Source: CANKHA01 sp035652315
GTDB taxonomy: Bacteria; Pseudomonadota; Alphaproteobacteria; Rhizobiales; Xanthobacteraceae
Direction: 5' to 3'
Assembly (NCBI GenBank): GCA_035652315.1
Contig: DASREA010000047.1
Location: 1 to 64,000 of the forward strand
DNA length: 64,000 nt
Below are positions 50,590 through 59,136 of the stretch, one piece after another; within the stretch, counting starts at the first letter, position 1; every line of letters begins with the position of its first letter. The position numbers and the translations under genes were made by a program. The notes beneath the pieces were generated by a model, which saw nothing but the letters and a program-made list of their open reading frames with translations, was not told the DNA's origin and did no database searches.

Positions 50590-52368
50590 GTGACCAAGAT
50601 CAGGCTGGGCGTTCTGTTATTTAGCGTGTTCGTGTGGGCGGCTTGGCCGCCGTTTTCGTCGTCCCGCGCCCAGGCGCAAAGCACGACCGCCCAGCAAAAA
50701 AGAGATGACGACGCGGCAAAAAGGGCCAAGCAACAACAGCAAAAAGCCCTTCAGCAGCAACAAAAAGTCCAACAACAACAGCAAAAGTCACAGCAGCAGC
50801 CACAAAAGGGACTGCTACAGCAACAGCAGAAGGCCGACCGAGATCGCTTAAAGGCGCAACAGCAGCAGCAAAAACAGGCGCAAGAGCAGCAGAAAAAGCT
50901 GGAGCAGCAACGCAAAGCGCAACAGCAACGCGAGGAAAAAGCTCAGAAGCAAAAGGCCGAGCAGGAACAGAAGGCGCAGCAGCAAAAAGCGCAGCAGGAA
51001 AAAAAGACCCTCCAGCAGCAGCAGAAGCAGCAGGAGAAGACGCAGCAACAACAGAAGCTCGACCAGCAGAAACAGCAGAGGGAGGCGGAGCGCATCAAGC
51101 GTCAGGAAACCCAGAAACTGAAACGCGAGCGCGCGGAGAAGCAAAAAACCCAGGCATTGGAGCGTGAAAAACAACGGCAGGCACTGAGCAAGCAACGCAG
51201 GCAGGAAAAGGCGCAACTGGCGCAGAAGCGAAAAGACGAGCAAAAGCGGCGTGCCGAGCTGCGCAAGCGATCAATGGCGCAGAATAAAGCGCATTGGCTG
51301 GATCGCCGCCGGCATTGGCATGACCGTCCGCGGCTTACACCTCGCTATGCCTATTCCTCACGCTTTATCGTCAGCATGAATTTTTACGGCGATGGCTGGT
51401 ACGCCTTGAGCTTCGGCTGGTCGCCCTGGCGTGCGTGGCGCGCAGGTTATGTCGCCACGTTCATACCCTGGTCCGGACCGGTGTTCTGGCCCTACATCTA
51501 CGAGGACGTGTTCAGCTACACCTTCTGGCCCGCTGCCTATGACGGGGGCTATTGGGCCTATGCCTATGACGATCTAATCGACAGCGCCTTCTATCCGGCG
51601 GGCGCCTCCTATGCCGAAGCAGCGCTGCCGCCACCCGCGACGGATGCGCGGCCCAAGCCGCGGCCGGGCGCCGAAGCGATCGCCGAGCGGGCTTGCGCTA
51701 ACACGGGAAAGGGCATCACGTCGTGGCCGATCGGCAAGATCGAGCGGGCGGTGCAACCTACCCCCGAACAGCAGGACTTGCTCGACGCCCTGCGTGAAGC
51801 CGCGCTCGACGCCGCCACCGATCTCAAGGAGTCTTGTCCGACGAGCGCTGCTTCGACGCCGCCCGAGCGGATGCAGGCCACGGCTGACCGCCTGCAAGCG
51901 ACGCTCGAGGCCGTGAAAGCTGTCCGCCCCGCGCTAACGGATTTCTACATGTCGCTGAGCGATGAGCAGAAGGCGCGCTTCGACGCCGCGCTTGCGCCGA
52001 AAGTCAAATCGGCACAGACGCGACCGGCACAGGCGCCGGAGCAGACCAGTTGCAGCGAAGCCAAGACCGGACTTGCGACTTATCCGGCGCAGCAACTCGA
52101 AGACGCGCTGAAACCCGACGAGGACCAGCAATTCCTGCTCGACGACCTCGAGGAAGCCGCCGGCAAGGCCGTGGAAATTCTGCAACGTGCCTGCCCTGAC
52201 GCTGTCGCGCCGACGCCGGTGGAGCGGCTTGAGGCGATGGAAAAGCGCCTGCAGGCGATGGTCGACGCCGCCAACGTGATCTTGCCGGCGGTTGAGGATT
52301 TCTACGCATCGCTCTCCGAGCAGCAGAAGGCGCGCTACAACGCGCTCGGTAAACAGGTCGCGCGCTGA
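50590..52368 (+). CDS. Periplasmic protein with glutamine-rich coiled coil and two LTXXQ-like repeats
   Basis: A 592-residue exported protein. A signal peptide (residues 1-30, GTG start after GGAG at 50579) precedes about 197 residues (31-227) made almost entirely of Gln, Lys, Glu, Arg and Ala in heptad-like order, probably a long single helix. Residues about 228-340 are aromatic-rich (SFGWSPWRAWRAGYVATFIPW). Two homologous repeats of about 97 residues end the protein (about 369-465 and 488-586, each with a SLSDEQKARFDA-type end), resembling Spy/CpxP LTXXQ domains. It follows cheR by 109 bases. Role unknown; an envelope chaperone or spacer is possible. Confidence 0.8.
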   Translation: MTKIRLGVLLFSVFVWAAWPPFSSSRAQAQSTTAQQKRDDDAAKRAKQQQQKALQQQQKVQQQQQKSQQQPQKGLLQQQQKADRDRLKAQQQQQKQAQEQQKKLEQQRKAQQQREEKAQKQKAEQEQKAQQQKAQQEKKTLQQQQKQQEKTQQQQKLDQQKQQREAERIKRQETQKLKRERAEKQKTQALEREKQRQALSKQRRQEKAQLAQKRKDEQKRRAELRKRSMAQNKAHWLDRRRHWHDRPRLTPRYAYSSRFIVSMNFYGDGWYALSFGWSPWRAWRAGYVATFIPWSGPVFWPYIYEDVFSYTFWPAAYDGGYWAYAYDDLIDSAFYPAGASYAEAALPPPATDARPKPRPGAEAIAERACANTGKGITSWPIGKIERAVQPTPEQQDLLDALREAALDAATDLKESCPTSAASTPPERMQATADRLQATLEAVKAVRPALTDFYMSLSDEQKARFDAALAPKVKSAQTRPAQAPEQTSCSEAKTGLATYPAQQLEDALKPDEDQQFLLDDLEEAAGKAVEILQRACPDAVAPTPVERLEAMEKRLQAMVDAANVILPAVEDFYASLSEQQKARYNALGKQVAR

Positions 52369-52394
52369 GGTCCCTGGCTCCCGTCCGAAAACAA

Positions 52395-52418
52395 AACCCC
52401 GGCGTCTTCACCGGGGTT
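52395..52418 (-). terminator. Intrinsic terminator of ctrA
   Basis: AACCCCGG (52395-52402) pairs with CCGGGGTT (52411-52418) around 8 bases; on the minus strand it is followed by TTGTTTTCGG. It is about 50 bases beyond the ctrA stop. Confidence 0.7.
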
Positions 52419-52468
52419 CGGAAAGCCCGAGTTGGGAGGAGAGAGCCGTGCGGCTCCGTTGAAAATCC

Positions 52469-53176
52469 TCACGCCGCCGTGAATCTGGCGTCGTCGTTGT
52501 CGCTGGGCTCGCGCAGCACATAGCCGCGGCCCCAGACCGTCTCGATGTAGTTCTTGCCGTTGGACGCATTGGCGAGCTTCTTGCGCAGCTTGCAGATGAA
52601 GACGTCGATGATCTTCAGCTCCGGCTCATCCATGCCGCCGTAGAGATGGTTGAGGAACATCTCCTTGGTCAGCGTCGTGCCTTTGCGCAGGGAAAGAAGT
52701 TCGAGCATCTGATATTCCTTGCCGGTCAGATGCACCCGGGCGCCGTTCACCTCGACCGTCTTGGTATCGAGATTGACCACGAGATCGCCGGTCTGGATCA
52801 CCGATTGCGCGTGACCCTTTGAGCGGCGCACGATCGCGTGGATGCGCGCCACCAGCTCGTCCTTGTGGAACGGCTTGGTCATGTAGTCGTCGGCGCCGAA
52901 GCCGAGGCCGCGGACCTTGTCCTCGATGCCGGCAAGGCCAGAGAGGATCAGGATCGGCGTCTTCACCTTGGAGACGCGCAGCGTGCGCAGCACCTCGAAA
53001 CCCGACATGTCAGGCAGATTCAGGTCGAGCAGGATGATGTCGTAATCGTAGAGCTTGCCGAGATCGACACCCTCTTCGCCAAGATCGGTGGTGTAAACGT
53101 TGAAACTTTCGGATTTCAGCATCAGCTCGATTGATTGAGCGGTGGCGCTGTCGTCCTCGATGAGCAATACGCGCAT
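52469..53176 (-). CDS. ctrA: Cell-cycle transcriptional regulator CtrA
   Basis: A 235-residue OmpR-family response regulator and master cell-cycle and motility regulator of alphaproteobacteria. The receiver has D8-D9, phospho-acceptor D51 (ILLDLNLPDMSGFEVL) and KPFHKDELVARIHAIVRRSKGHAQ; the DNA-binding domain has HLTGKEYQMLELLSLRKGTTLTKEMFLNHLYGGMDEPELKI, which is characteristic of CtrA. The C-terminal AA is the usual ClpXP degron pattern. The divergent upstream region has five GANTC sites, and matching boxes occur elsewhere in the window. Confidence 0.97.
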   Translation of the reverse strand: MRVLLIEDDSATAQSIELMLKSESFNVYTTDLGEEGVDLGKLYDYDIILLDLNLPDMSGFEVLRTLRVSKVKTPILILSGLAGIEDKVRGLGFGADDYMTKPFHKDELVARIHAIVRRSKGHAQSVIQTGDLVVNLDTKTVEVNGARVHLTGKEYQMLELLSLRKGTTLTKEMFLNHLYGGMDEPELKIIDVFICKLRKKLANASNGKNYIETVWGRGYVLREPSDNDDARFTAA

Positions 53177-53254
53177 GCCAAGCCCCTCCTCGCCCCTTCC
53201 GGCTCAGGTCGGCACGCCGCAGCGGCGGCCCTTGGAAACGCCCTGAAACAAACT

Positions 53255-53424
53255 GATTCGAAACACTAATGCGACATGGTTAACAAAAGCTGATTCCGCA
53301 AAGCAAGCGTCCCCTGGGCAAAATCCCCCGAATCGCTCTAAGGTATTGCGTGCAAGGGTATTTTTGATCACGTCGTAGTTCATGTTTCGCGTTAAGAGTA
53401 TCATCCAAGTGACTCTTAAGACTC
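53255..53424 (+). promoter_or_regulatory. Cluster of five GANTC (CcrM) sites between ctrA and fliI
   Basis: GANTC occurs at 53255, 53292, 53330, 53411 and 53420 within 170 bases of the 377-base ctrA-fliI spacer. GANTC is the target of the CcrM methyltransferase, which times ctrA transcription in Caulobacter. No gene lies in the spacer. A TTAA-type palindrome overlaps the last two sites. Confidence 0.65.
53392..53419. promoter_or_regulatory. Perfect inverted repeat in the ctrA-fliI spacer
   Basis: TTAAGAGT (53392-53399) pairs with ACTCTTAA (53412-53419), separated by 12 bases, and it overlaps GANTC sites. It contains TTAA half-sites in opposite orientation and could bind a dimeric regulator of ctrA or fliI. 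Confidence 0.5.
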
Positions 53425-53553
53425 AGCCCCGTTAGGAATTGGGGCAAGTCGGCCTCAGGGTCTCAAGAACGGTGACGCAATGATTAACGACGCGAGTAAA
53501 CAGCCGGTTAATAGGGTTTCCGCTCTCTTTACGCAGATAAATAGGGCATTGCC

Positions 53554-54882
53554 GTGAAAGCCTTGGCGGAGCAGATCGGCGAGCTCGATGGGGTCGAAAC
53601 CTATGGCCGCGTCGTCGGCGTTCGCGGCCTGATGATCGAGGTTTCCGGTCCCATCGACGCCATGTCGGTCGGCTCACGGGTGATCATCGACACGGGCATG
53701 TCTCGCATCATCCCTTGCGAGGTGGTCGGCTTTTCCAGCGGTAACGCGCTGCTGATGCCTTTCGCGTCACTGGAGGGTGTACGGCGCGGCTGCCGCGCGA
53801 TCGTCAGTTCCACGCCCGGGGCCGTGCGACCGTCAGAAGGCTGGCTCGGCCGCGTCGTCGACGCGATGGGCGAACCGATCGACGGCAAAGGCCCGCTGCC
53901 GGCCGGGCATTCGCCTTATCCTTTCCGCAGCAGTCCGCCGCCTGCGCATGCCCGTCGCCGCGTCGGCGTTGCGCTCGATCTCGGCGTTCGCGCGCTTAAT
54001 ACATTCATCACCTGCTGCCGCGGCCAACGCATGGGAATCTTCGCCGGCTCCGGCGTCGGCAAATCGGTACTGCTGTCGATGCTGGCTCGTAACGTCGCCG
54101 CCGACGTCTCGGTGATCGGTCTCGTAGGCGAGCGCGGCCGCGAGGTGCAGGAATTTTTGCAGGATGATCTCGGTACCGCCGGCCTGGCGCGCTCGGTGGT
54201 CGTGGTTTCGACGTCGGATGAGCCGGCGCTGATGCGCCGGCAGGCGGCCTATCTGACGCTCGCCATTGCCGAGTATTTTCGCGACGAGGGCAAGGACGTC
54301 CTGGTCCTGATGGATTCGGTGACTCGCTTCGCCATGGCGCAGCGCGAAATCGGCCTTTCCGCGGGAGAACCGCCGACTGCCAAGGGCTATACGCCCACGG
54401 TCTTTACCGAACTGCCGCGGCTGCTGGAGCGGGCGGGGCCAGGCACCGAGGCCGCCGGCACCATAACCGGGCTATTCAGCGTGCTCGTGGATGGCGACGA
54501 TCTCAACGAGCCCATCGCCGACGCGGTGCGCGGCATCCTCGATGGGCATATCGTCATGGAGCGGGCGATTGCCGAGCGCGGGCGCTACCCGGCCATCAAT
54601 GTGCTCAAATCGGTCTCGCGGACCCTGCCGCGCGCCGCCGATCCAGCCTATCTGCCGGTGCTCAATCGTGCCCGGCAGGCGATGGCGACCTATGCCGACA
54701 TGGAGGAGCTCATCCGCTTGGGCGCCTATCGCGCCGGATCGAGCCCCGAGGTGGACGAGGCCATCCGCTTACACGGGCCGCTCGAGGCTTTCCTGGCCCA
54801 AAGTAAGGAAGAAGCAACCACTTTGGCGCAGGGTTATCAGTGGCTTGAGCAAATCATGGCTCCGCTGGAAACCGAAAACTAA
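53554..54882 (+). CDS. fliI: Flagellar export ATPase FliI
   Basis: A 442-residue F1-beta-like ATPase that powers substrate unloading in flagellar type III export. Walker A is FAGSGVGKSVLLSML and Walker B VLVLMDSVTRFAMAQREIGL; the YTPTVFTELPRLLERAG segment follows. Length is normal. The start is GTG at 53554. It precedes fliJ on the same strand by about 100 bases and is divergent from ctrA. Confidence 0.97.
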   Translation: MKALAEQIGELDGVETYGRVVGVRGLMIEVSGPIDAMSVGSRVIIDTGMSRIIPCEVVGFSSGNALLMPFASLEGVRRGCRAIVSSTPGAVRPSEGWLGRVVDAMGEPIDGKGPLPAGHSPYPFRSSPPPAHARRRVGVALDLGVRALNTFITCCRGQRMGIFAGSGVGKSVLLSMLARNVAADVSVIGLVGERGREVQEFLQDDLGTAGLARSVVVVSTSDEPALMRRQAAYLTLAIAEYFRDEGKDVLVLMDSVTRFAMAQREIGLSAGEPPTAKGYTPTVFTELPRLLERAGPGTEAAGTITGLFSVLVDGDDLNEPIADAVRGILDGHIVMERAIAERGRYPAINVLKSVSRTLPRAADPAYLPVLNRARQAMATYADMEELIRLGAYRAGSSPEVDEAIRLHGPLEAFLAQSKEEATTLAQGYQWLEQIMAPLETEN

Positions 54883-54984
54883 CGTTATCCGGTCACAATG
54901 TTATGGTTGCCTATAGGGAGCCTCGGCAGCGCACGGGTCAATTGACCCCGCTCCGGGGTCGTGACTTCGGGGGAGTATGAGTCG

Positions 54985-55407
54985 ATGAAGTCTCGTGACA
55001 CGCTCATCCGGCTGAAGAGATTTCAGGTCGACGAGAAGCGCCGCAGAGTCGCGCAGATCGAAAGCATGATCGCCGATTTCGAGCGCATGGCTTCCGATCT
55101 CGAGCGTGAAATCAAGGGCGAGCAGGAGCGCGCCGGAATTCACGATCCCTCGCATTTCGCCTATCCGACTTATGCCAAGGCAGCCATCCAGCGCCGGGAA
55201 AATATCAAGCGATCCGCCGACGAGCTGAAAGTCCAGCTTGAGGCCGCCAAGGATGCACTGGCGGACGCCTTCGAGGAATTGAAGAAGGTCGAATTGCTGG
55301 ACGAACGCGATCAGATGCGCGAGCGCGCCGCCGAAGACGCGCAGGAACGCAGCGAGCTCGACAGCATCGGCCTGATGCGCAGCCGCAGCAGCGCCCCGCC
55401 GGTCTGA
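54985..55407 (+). CDS. fliJ: Flagellar export protein FliJ
   Basis: A 140-residue, almost wholly helical coiled-coil protein (MKSRDTLIRLKRFQVDEKRRRVAQIESMIADFERM) with the size and pattern of FliJ, the central stalk of the export ATPase in the cytoplasm. Start at 54985 with GGGGGAG nine bases upstream. It follows fliI. Confidence 0.9.
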   Translation: MKSRDTLIRLKRFQVDEKRRRVAQIESMIADFERMASDLEREIKGEQERAGIHDPSHFAYPTYAKAAIQRRENIKRSADELKVQLEAAKDALADAFEELKKVELLDERDQMRERAAEDAQERSELDSIGLMRSRSSAPPV

Positions 55408-55450
55408 TCTTTTTGAAAGCGGAGGCCTGCGCCAAGTGCGCCCACAAAAA

Positions 55451-55477
55451 CTTCGCGCGCCGTTTCGGCGCGCGAAG
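55451..55477 (-). terminator. Intrinsic terminator, probably of the 70-residue protein gene
   Basis: An 11-bp perfect stem (55451-55461 with 55467-55477, loop GTTTC) is followed on the minus strand by TTTTTGTGGG. It can also end the fliI-fliJ transcript on the plus strand. Confidence 0.75.
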
Positions 55478-55501
55478 AGGCTCAGTCTCTGCGAAGAAAA
55501 A

Positions 55502-55714
55502 TCAGCGCACCGTCGAGAAATCCCGTGCACCGACGACCTGCGGTCCACCGGCCTTGATGATCGGCCCATAAACCTCAGACGTCATGACGCCGGACTTGGC
55601 TCCGGCTTTGTGGGCGGCAATGCCCACGCCGGAGACCAGAATCGCGCCGATCAACGCCACCACCACGATCTTAAGGTGGGTTTGCCGGTCGGCGCCGTAA
55701 ATCGAATGGTTCAT
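55502..55714 (-). CDS. Small single-pass membrane protein
   Basis: A 70-residue protein with one transmembrane helix (LKIVVVALIGAILVSGVGIAAH, about residues 14-35) and a short C-terminal tail. It starts after a strong GGAGGAA. It resembles small proteins conserved in Bradyrhizobium-like genomes; function unknown. It lies between fliJ and flhA, alone on the minus strand, with a good terminator. Confidence 0.75.
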   Translation of the reverse strand: MNHSIYGADRQTHLKIVVVALIGAILVSGVGIAAHKAGAKSGVMTSEVYGPIIKAGGPQVVGARDFSTVR

Positions 55715-55944
55715 CGCAATTCCTCCCGGACAGCCCGGGCGACCCTTCGCCTCCGTTTCTTTCGGACGGCGCTTTCTTCTGGTTACCGTAGACAGTTAAA
55801 TAACGTGCAGCAGAGGAGGGTGGTTCCCCTCACGGCAGCGTGAATTGACGGGGCGGTGGGCTAGCGGCGCCGGCACGAAGTATTGTCGGCGATTTTCAGC
55901 GTGAGGGATTTCCGCTCGGCGTCGATGGGGTTCAGCGCCGCGTC

Positions 55945-58065
55945 TTAGATATTGCCCACGGTTTTCAATCTCGCCCTGGGGTGGATCTCGGCCTGCGAGA
56001 TCACCGGGGTCTGTCCGCGGAATCGCTCGACAATGCCGCGCACGAACGGACGAATGCCGGACGAGGTGACGAGGACCGGGGCTTCGCCGGCGCGCGCCGC
56101 TTCCTCGAAACGGTCGCGCACCAAATTGATGAATTCCGTCAGTTTCGACGGCTGCATCGCCAGATTGCGTTCCTCGCCCTGTCCGACGATCGATTCGGCG
56201 AAGGCCTGTTCCCATTTCGCGGTCAGCGAGATCAGCGGTAGATAGCCCGCGGGCGCCGTGTGCTGGGCGCAGATTTGCCGCGCCAGCCGCGCACGCACAT
56301 GTTCGACGATGCTCGCTGGATTGCGGGTGAAGGCGAGAGCGTCCGCGATGCCTTCGAGGATGGTCGCCAGGTCGCGGATCGAGACGCGTTCGGCCAAAAG
56401 CAGTTGTAACACGCGTTGAATGCCGGACATGCTGATTTGCGCCGGGACGATGTCTTTGATCAGTTCACCCTGTTCCTTGGGCAGGTCCTTGATCAGCTTC
56501 TGTACCTCGGCATAGGACAAGAGCTCGGAGACATGGGTCTTGAGCAGTTCGGTCAAATGCGTCGATAGCACGGTGGCCGCGTCGACCACCGTCAGGCCCT
56601 TCACCGAAGCCTCCTCCTTGAGCGAGGCATCCACCCAAGTGGCCGGCAGGCCGAAGGTCGGTTCGGTCGTGTGCAAGCCGGGCAGGTTCACCTGCGCGCC
56701 CGAAGGGTCCATGACCATGTATTGGCCGGGCCAGATGCGGCCGGCTCCGCCTTCCACTTCCTTGATCTTGATGACGTAGCTATTGGCTTCGAGCTGCACA
56801 TTATCGACGATGCGCACCGCCGGCATAACGAAGCCCATTTCCACCGCCAAAGCGCGGCGCAGCGCCTTGATCTGCTCGGTGAGGCGGTCGGTCCCATCCG
56901 GCGAATTGACGAGCGGCAGCAGCGCGTAGCCGAGTTCGACCTTCAGTTCGTCGATTTTCAGGCTTGCGGAAATCGGCTCGTCGGCCGGCGCGGCCTGAGC
57001 CTGCGTCTGGGCCCTCCGCGCTTCCTCCGCGGCCTGCCGGTGGTTGCGCTTGTTGAGAATCACGGCGAGCGCGCCCGCGCCGCTGCCCAAAGCGAGAAAC
57101 GGCAGCATGGGAATTCCCGGCAACAGCGACATCACAAGCATCACCGCGCCCGACATGCCGAGCGCTTTGGGATAGCCGGAGAACTGACGCAGCAGGGCCT
57201 GGTCGGCGGCGCCACTGATGCCCGCTTTGGAGACCAGAAGGCCGGCAGCGGTCGAGACGATCAACGCCGGCACCTGGGTGACCAGACCGTCGCCGACGGT
57301 GAGAAGCGTGTAGGCATGGGCGGCATCGCTGAAGCTCAGCCCCTGCTGGGCGATGCCGATGACCATGCCACCGATGACGTTGATGAAGACCACCATCAAG
57401 CCGGCGATGGCATCGCCCCGCACAAATTTGGAGGCGCCGTCCATGGCGCCGAAGAATCCGCCTTCGTCCTCGAGCTGCTTGCGCCGCCGCCGCGCCTCCG
57501 TCTCGTCGATCATGCCGGCGGAAAGGTCCGCGTCGATCGCCATCTGCTTGCCGGGCAGGGCATCGAGGTGGAAACGCGCAGCAACTTCGGCGATACGGCC
57601 GGAACCCTTCGTTATGACGACGAAGTTCACGATCACCAGAATCGTAAAGACGATGATGCCGATGACGAAATTGCCGCTCATGACGAAATTGCCGAAGGCC
57701 TGGATGACGTGGCCGGCGGCGCTGGTACCTTCGTGACCGTGGCCGAGAATAAGCCGCGTCGAGGCCAGATTGAGCGCCAGCCGTAGCATGGTCGCGATCA
57801 GCAGCACGGTGGGAAAGGAGGAAAATTCCAAAGGCGCCTGGATGAACAGCGCCGTCATCAGAATCAGCACCGAAATGATGATCGAGATGGCGAGGGACAG
57901 ATCGAGCAACAGCGGCGGCAGCGGCAGGATCAGCACCACGAGGATGGTCAGGACGCCGATGGCGAGAGCGATGTCGCCGCGCCGCAGCATGCTGCCAAGC
58001 TCGCCGATGCTCGGCAGCCCCAAACCATCCCCGTCCGCCGCTCCGCCTGCGCCCTTCGTGTTCAT
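55945..58065 (-). CDS. flhA: Flagellar biosynthesis protein FlhA
   Basis: A 706-residue core component of the flagellar export gate. Eight transmembrane helices fill the first 330 residues (IALAIGVLTILVVLILPLPP, then NFVMSGNFVIGIIVFTILVIVNFVVITKGSGR); the FHIPEP-type segment is ARFHLDALPGKQMAIDADLSAG. A large cytosolic domain follows (YVIKIKEVEGGAGRIWPGQYMVMDP, VHLTELLKTH-type segments). The ATG at 58065 gives normal FlhA length; a TTG at 58167 would add 34 residues. A CtrA-type box lies upstream. Confidence 0.95.
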   Translation of the reverse strand: MNTKGAGGAADGDGLGLPSIGELGSMLRRGDIALAIGVLTILVVLILPLPPLLLDLSLAISIIISVLILMTALFIQAPLEFSSFPTVLLIATMLRLALNLASTRLILGHGHEGTSAAGHVIQAFGNFVMSGNFVIGIIVFTILVIVNFVVITKGSGRIAEVAARFHLDALPGKQMAIDADLSAGMIDETEARRRRKQLEDEGGFFGAMDGASKFVRGDAIAGLMVVFINVIGGMVIGIAQQGLSFSDAAHAYTLLTVGDGLVTQVPALIVSTAAGLLVSKAGISGAADQALLRQFSGYPKALGMSGAVMLVMSLLPGIPMLPFLALGSGAGALAVILNKRNHRQAAEEARRAQTQAQAAPADEPISASLKIDELKVELGYALLPLVNSPDGTDRLTEQIKALRRALAVEMGFVMPAVRIVDNVQLEANSYVIKIKEVEGGAGRIWPGQYMVMDPSGAQVNLPGLHTTEPTFGLPATWVDASLKEEASVKGLTVVDAATVLSTHLTELLKTHVSELLSYAEVQKLIKDLPKEQGELIKDIVPAQISMSGIQRVLQLLLAERVSIRDLATILEGIADALAFTRNPASIVEHVRARLARQICAQHTAPAGYLPLISLTAKWEQAFAESIVGQGEERNLAMQPSKLTEFINLVRDRFEEAARAGEAPVLVTSSGIRPFVRGIVERFRGQTPVISQAEIHPRARLKTVGNI

Positions 58066-58229
58066 GCGTGACGATTTATCCCTGCGATGACGTTCGCCCG
58101 CGCCCGCGGGCTGCCGCGCAGCCGCAGGTCCGCTGGGCCGGATGGAAGGAAGTGCCGCCGCGTCCAAGGTGCCCCCCGACTCGCCGGTATGCGAGTGTTC
58201 CCCCTAGGCAGGATTTGCCCAGTTTATGG

Positions 58230-58245
58230 TTAGCGGCTGGTTAAC
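58230..58245 (+). promoter_or_regulatory. CtrA-type box upstream of flhA
   Basis: TTAG-N7-TTAAC (58230-58245), one mismatch from the TTAA-N7-TTAAC consensus, is located 165 bases before the flhA ATG. The rest of the 410-base stretch between flhA and the fasciclin gene shows a terminator and no gene. Confidence 0.45.
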
Positions 58246-58396
58246 GCCGGCTTTCTTGAGCCAGAAAACGCCAAATAATTTGAGCACTCGCGCGTATCGC
58301 CCCGCCGCCTCCGCCCTGGGCGAAAAGCTTGACGGCGCACTGCATAGGCTGGCTGCGTTGCCGGCCCGCAGGATTGCAGCTCGTCGCCCAACGTAA

Positions 58397-58424
58397 AAGC
58401 CCGCCGCGGGGCTGCGGCGGGCTT
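58397..58424 (-). terminator. Intrinsic terminator of the fasciclin gene
   Basis: A perfect 11-bp stem (58397-58407 with 58414-58424) is followed on the minus strand by TTTTACG. It lies about 50 bases beyond the fasciclin stop. Confidence 0.75.
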
Positions 58425-58475
58425 CAGCCGTTCGCCATGGAGGACCGCGAAGCGGCTCGGGGAGGGAACGGGCTG

Positions 58476-59051
58476 TTAGCTTGGCAGCAGCACGCTATCG
58501 ATGACGTGAATCACGCCATTCGACTGGAATACGTTCTGAATGGTGATCGTGGACTGCCCGCCTTTAGCGTCCCAGATCATCAGCGTATTGCCCTTCGCGG
58601 AAACCGTGAGTTCCTCGCCTTCGACGGTTTTCAGCTTGTGCTTGCCGCCGTCGCGCTTCACGGCCTCCAGGAGATCCTTGGCGCTGAGCCGTCCGGGCAC
58701 GACGTGATAGGTCAGCACGGCGCTCAGCTTTGCCTTGTTCTCGGGTTTGAGCAGCGTGTCGACCGTGCCCGCGGGCAGCTTGGCGAAGGCGGTATTGGTC
58801 GGCGCAAACACCGTGAACGGGCCGGGCCCTTCCAGCGTCTCGACGAGGCCGGCGGCCTTCACCGCGGCGACGAGAGTTGTGTGGTCTTTTGAATTGACGG
58901 CGTTCTGAATGATGTTCTTGCTCGCGTACATCGGCGCACCGCCGACGGTGACCGGCTTTGAGTTCATCATCTGCGCGCCGCTCGGCGTGGCGGCGAGGAA
59001 GCCGATAGCCGCGGCGATGGCGGCGAAGGTGGCATTACGTAGCAGTGTCAT
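58476..59051 (-). CDS. Secreted fasciclin-domain protein
   Basis: A 191-residue protein with a signal peptide (MTLLRNATFAAIAAAIGFLAATPSGA) and one FAS1 domain: LVAAVKAAGLVETLEGPGPFTVFAPTNTAF, then VLTYHVVPGRLSAKDL, ending NGVIHVIDSVLLPS. FAS1 domains mediate adhesion. It lies downstream of the sigK-rskA pair on the same strand, matching the mycobacterial arrangement in which SigK and RskA control the FAS1 proteins MPT70 and MPT83. Confidence 0.93.
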   Translation of the reverse strand: MTLLRNATFAAIAAAIGFLAATPSGAQMMNSKPVTVGGAPMYASKNIIQNAVNSKDHTTLVAAVKAAGLVETLEGPGPFTVFAPTNTAFAKLPAGTVDTLLKPENKAKLSAVLTYHVVPGRLSAKDLLEAVKRDGGKHKLKTVEGEELTVSAKGNTLMIWDAKGGQSTITIQNVFQSNGVIHVIDSVLLPS

Positions 59052-59100
59052 GGCGTTCTCCTGTCACTCGATTGCATCCCTGATCGGGATCGCGAGCAGA

Positions 59101-59128
59101 GCTACGGAGCGCGCCGCGCTACGGATGC
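59101..59128 (-). promoter_or_regulatory. Candidate ECF (SigK-type) promoter of the fasciclin gene
   Basis: On the minus strand GCATCC (59128-59123) is followed after 16 bases by CGTAGC (59106-59101), 50 bases before the fasciclin ATG. The first element resembles the CCATCC -35 of mycobacterial SigK promoters; assignment is tentative. Confidence 0.35.
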
Positions 59129-59136
59129 AGTAGGAT

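Noticed and set aside
56671..57786. A 371-residue open frame on the plus strand
   Set aside because: It is antisense to flhA with shadow-type composition.
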